Source of the DNA: Dehalococcoidia bacterium | GTDB taxonomy: Bacteria > Chloroflexota > Dehalococcoidia > E44-bin15 | Length of the DNA: 5,935 nucleotides | Direction: 5' to 3' | NCBI GenBank assembly: GCA_004377275.1 | Contig: SOIC01000197.1 | Location: 1 to 5,935, forward strand | Shown here: positions 5,883 through 5,935 of the stretch, in pieces | Numbering within the stretch: position 1 is the first letter of the stretch | Layout: every line of letters begins with the position of its first letter | Notes under the pieces: model-generated | Told to the model about the DNA's origin: nothing | What the model saw: the letters and a program-made list of their open reading frames with translations, nothing else | Database searches by the model: none | Translations under genes and position numbers: made by a program

Positions 5883-5935
5883 TGGTAGCGGGAGTTGGAT
5901 TCAAACCAACGACATCCGGGTTATGAGCCTGACGA
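5883..5935 (-). tRNA. tRNA-fMet (anticodon CAT), 3' part only, cut by window end
   Basis: On the minus strand this reads as the 3' portion of an initiator tRNA: GTCAGGCTCATAACCCGG with anticodon CAT at 5925-5923, a perfect five-pair T-stem (GTTGG/CCAAC), acceptor strand TCCCGCT, discriminator A and encoded CCA (5885-5883). The 5' half lies beyond base 5935. Three details are unusual: the T-loop is TTTGAAT, lacking the nearly invariant C56; the variable region is ATGTC rather than AGGTC; and the anticodon stem has an A-C mismatch (AGG opposite CCC) in the initiator-specific GC pairs. It may therefore be a decaying extra copy rather than the main initiator tRNA. Confidence 0.65.

Noticed and set aside
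1..5935. CRISPR array, insertion sequence or transposase
   Set aside because: No regularly spaced repeats, no transposase frames and no terminal inverted repeats were seen.

Overview
The window reads as bacterial chromosome, probably from a Chloroflexota-like lineage. That lineage is a soft inference: the ArgJ resembles Dehalococcoidia-type enzymes from memory, and nothing here proves it. Base composition is uneven. By hand count, G+C is 34/60 (541-600) and 43/60 (901-960) in argJ, 26/60 (2461-2520) in the glycerophosphotransferase gene, and 30/60 (5161-5220) and 36/60 (5401-5460) in the epimerase-like gene.

Layout from left to right. (1) 1-1199, minus strand: argJ, complete except for its last codon and stop. 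A possible leaderless promoter and an ARG-box-like palindrome lie just upstream. (2) 1200-1505: a divergent intergenic region with no supported gene. (3) 1506-4592, plus strand: a tight three-gene, AT-richer operon. It encodes a small membrane protein, a CDP-glycerol glycerophosphotransferase-family enzyme (TagB/TagF type) and a five-helix membrane protein with an alkaline-phosphatase/sulfatase-superfamily extracellular domain. The genes overlap or nearly abut, and the third starts at a TTG inside the previous stop (TTGA). (4) 4593-4903: an intergenic region with a degenerate tRNA-fMet-like relic on the minus strand and a near-consensus sigma70-type promoter. (5) 4904-5830, plus strand: an atypical SDR/NAD(P)-binding epimerase-like protein. 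(6) A probable bidirectional terminator, then the 3' part of a tRNA-fMet gene (minus strand) cut by the window's right edge.

The three-gene operon looks like a cell-surface modification cassette. A cytoplasmic-face enzyme would transfer polyol-phosphate units, and a membrane-anchored enzyme would transfer or remove phospho-groups outside. The substrate cannot be read from sequence. The two tRNA-fMet-like 3' ends lie in the same orientation about 1.25 kb apart on either side of the epimerase gene. They suggest integration at, or duplication of, the initiator tRNA locus. These two points are the most interesting parts of the window.
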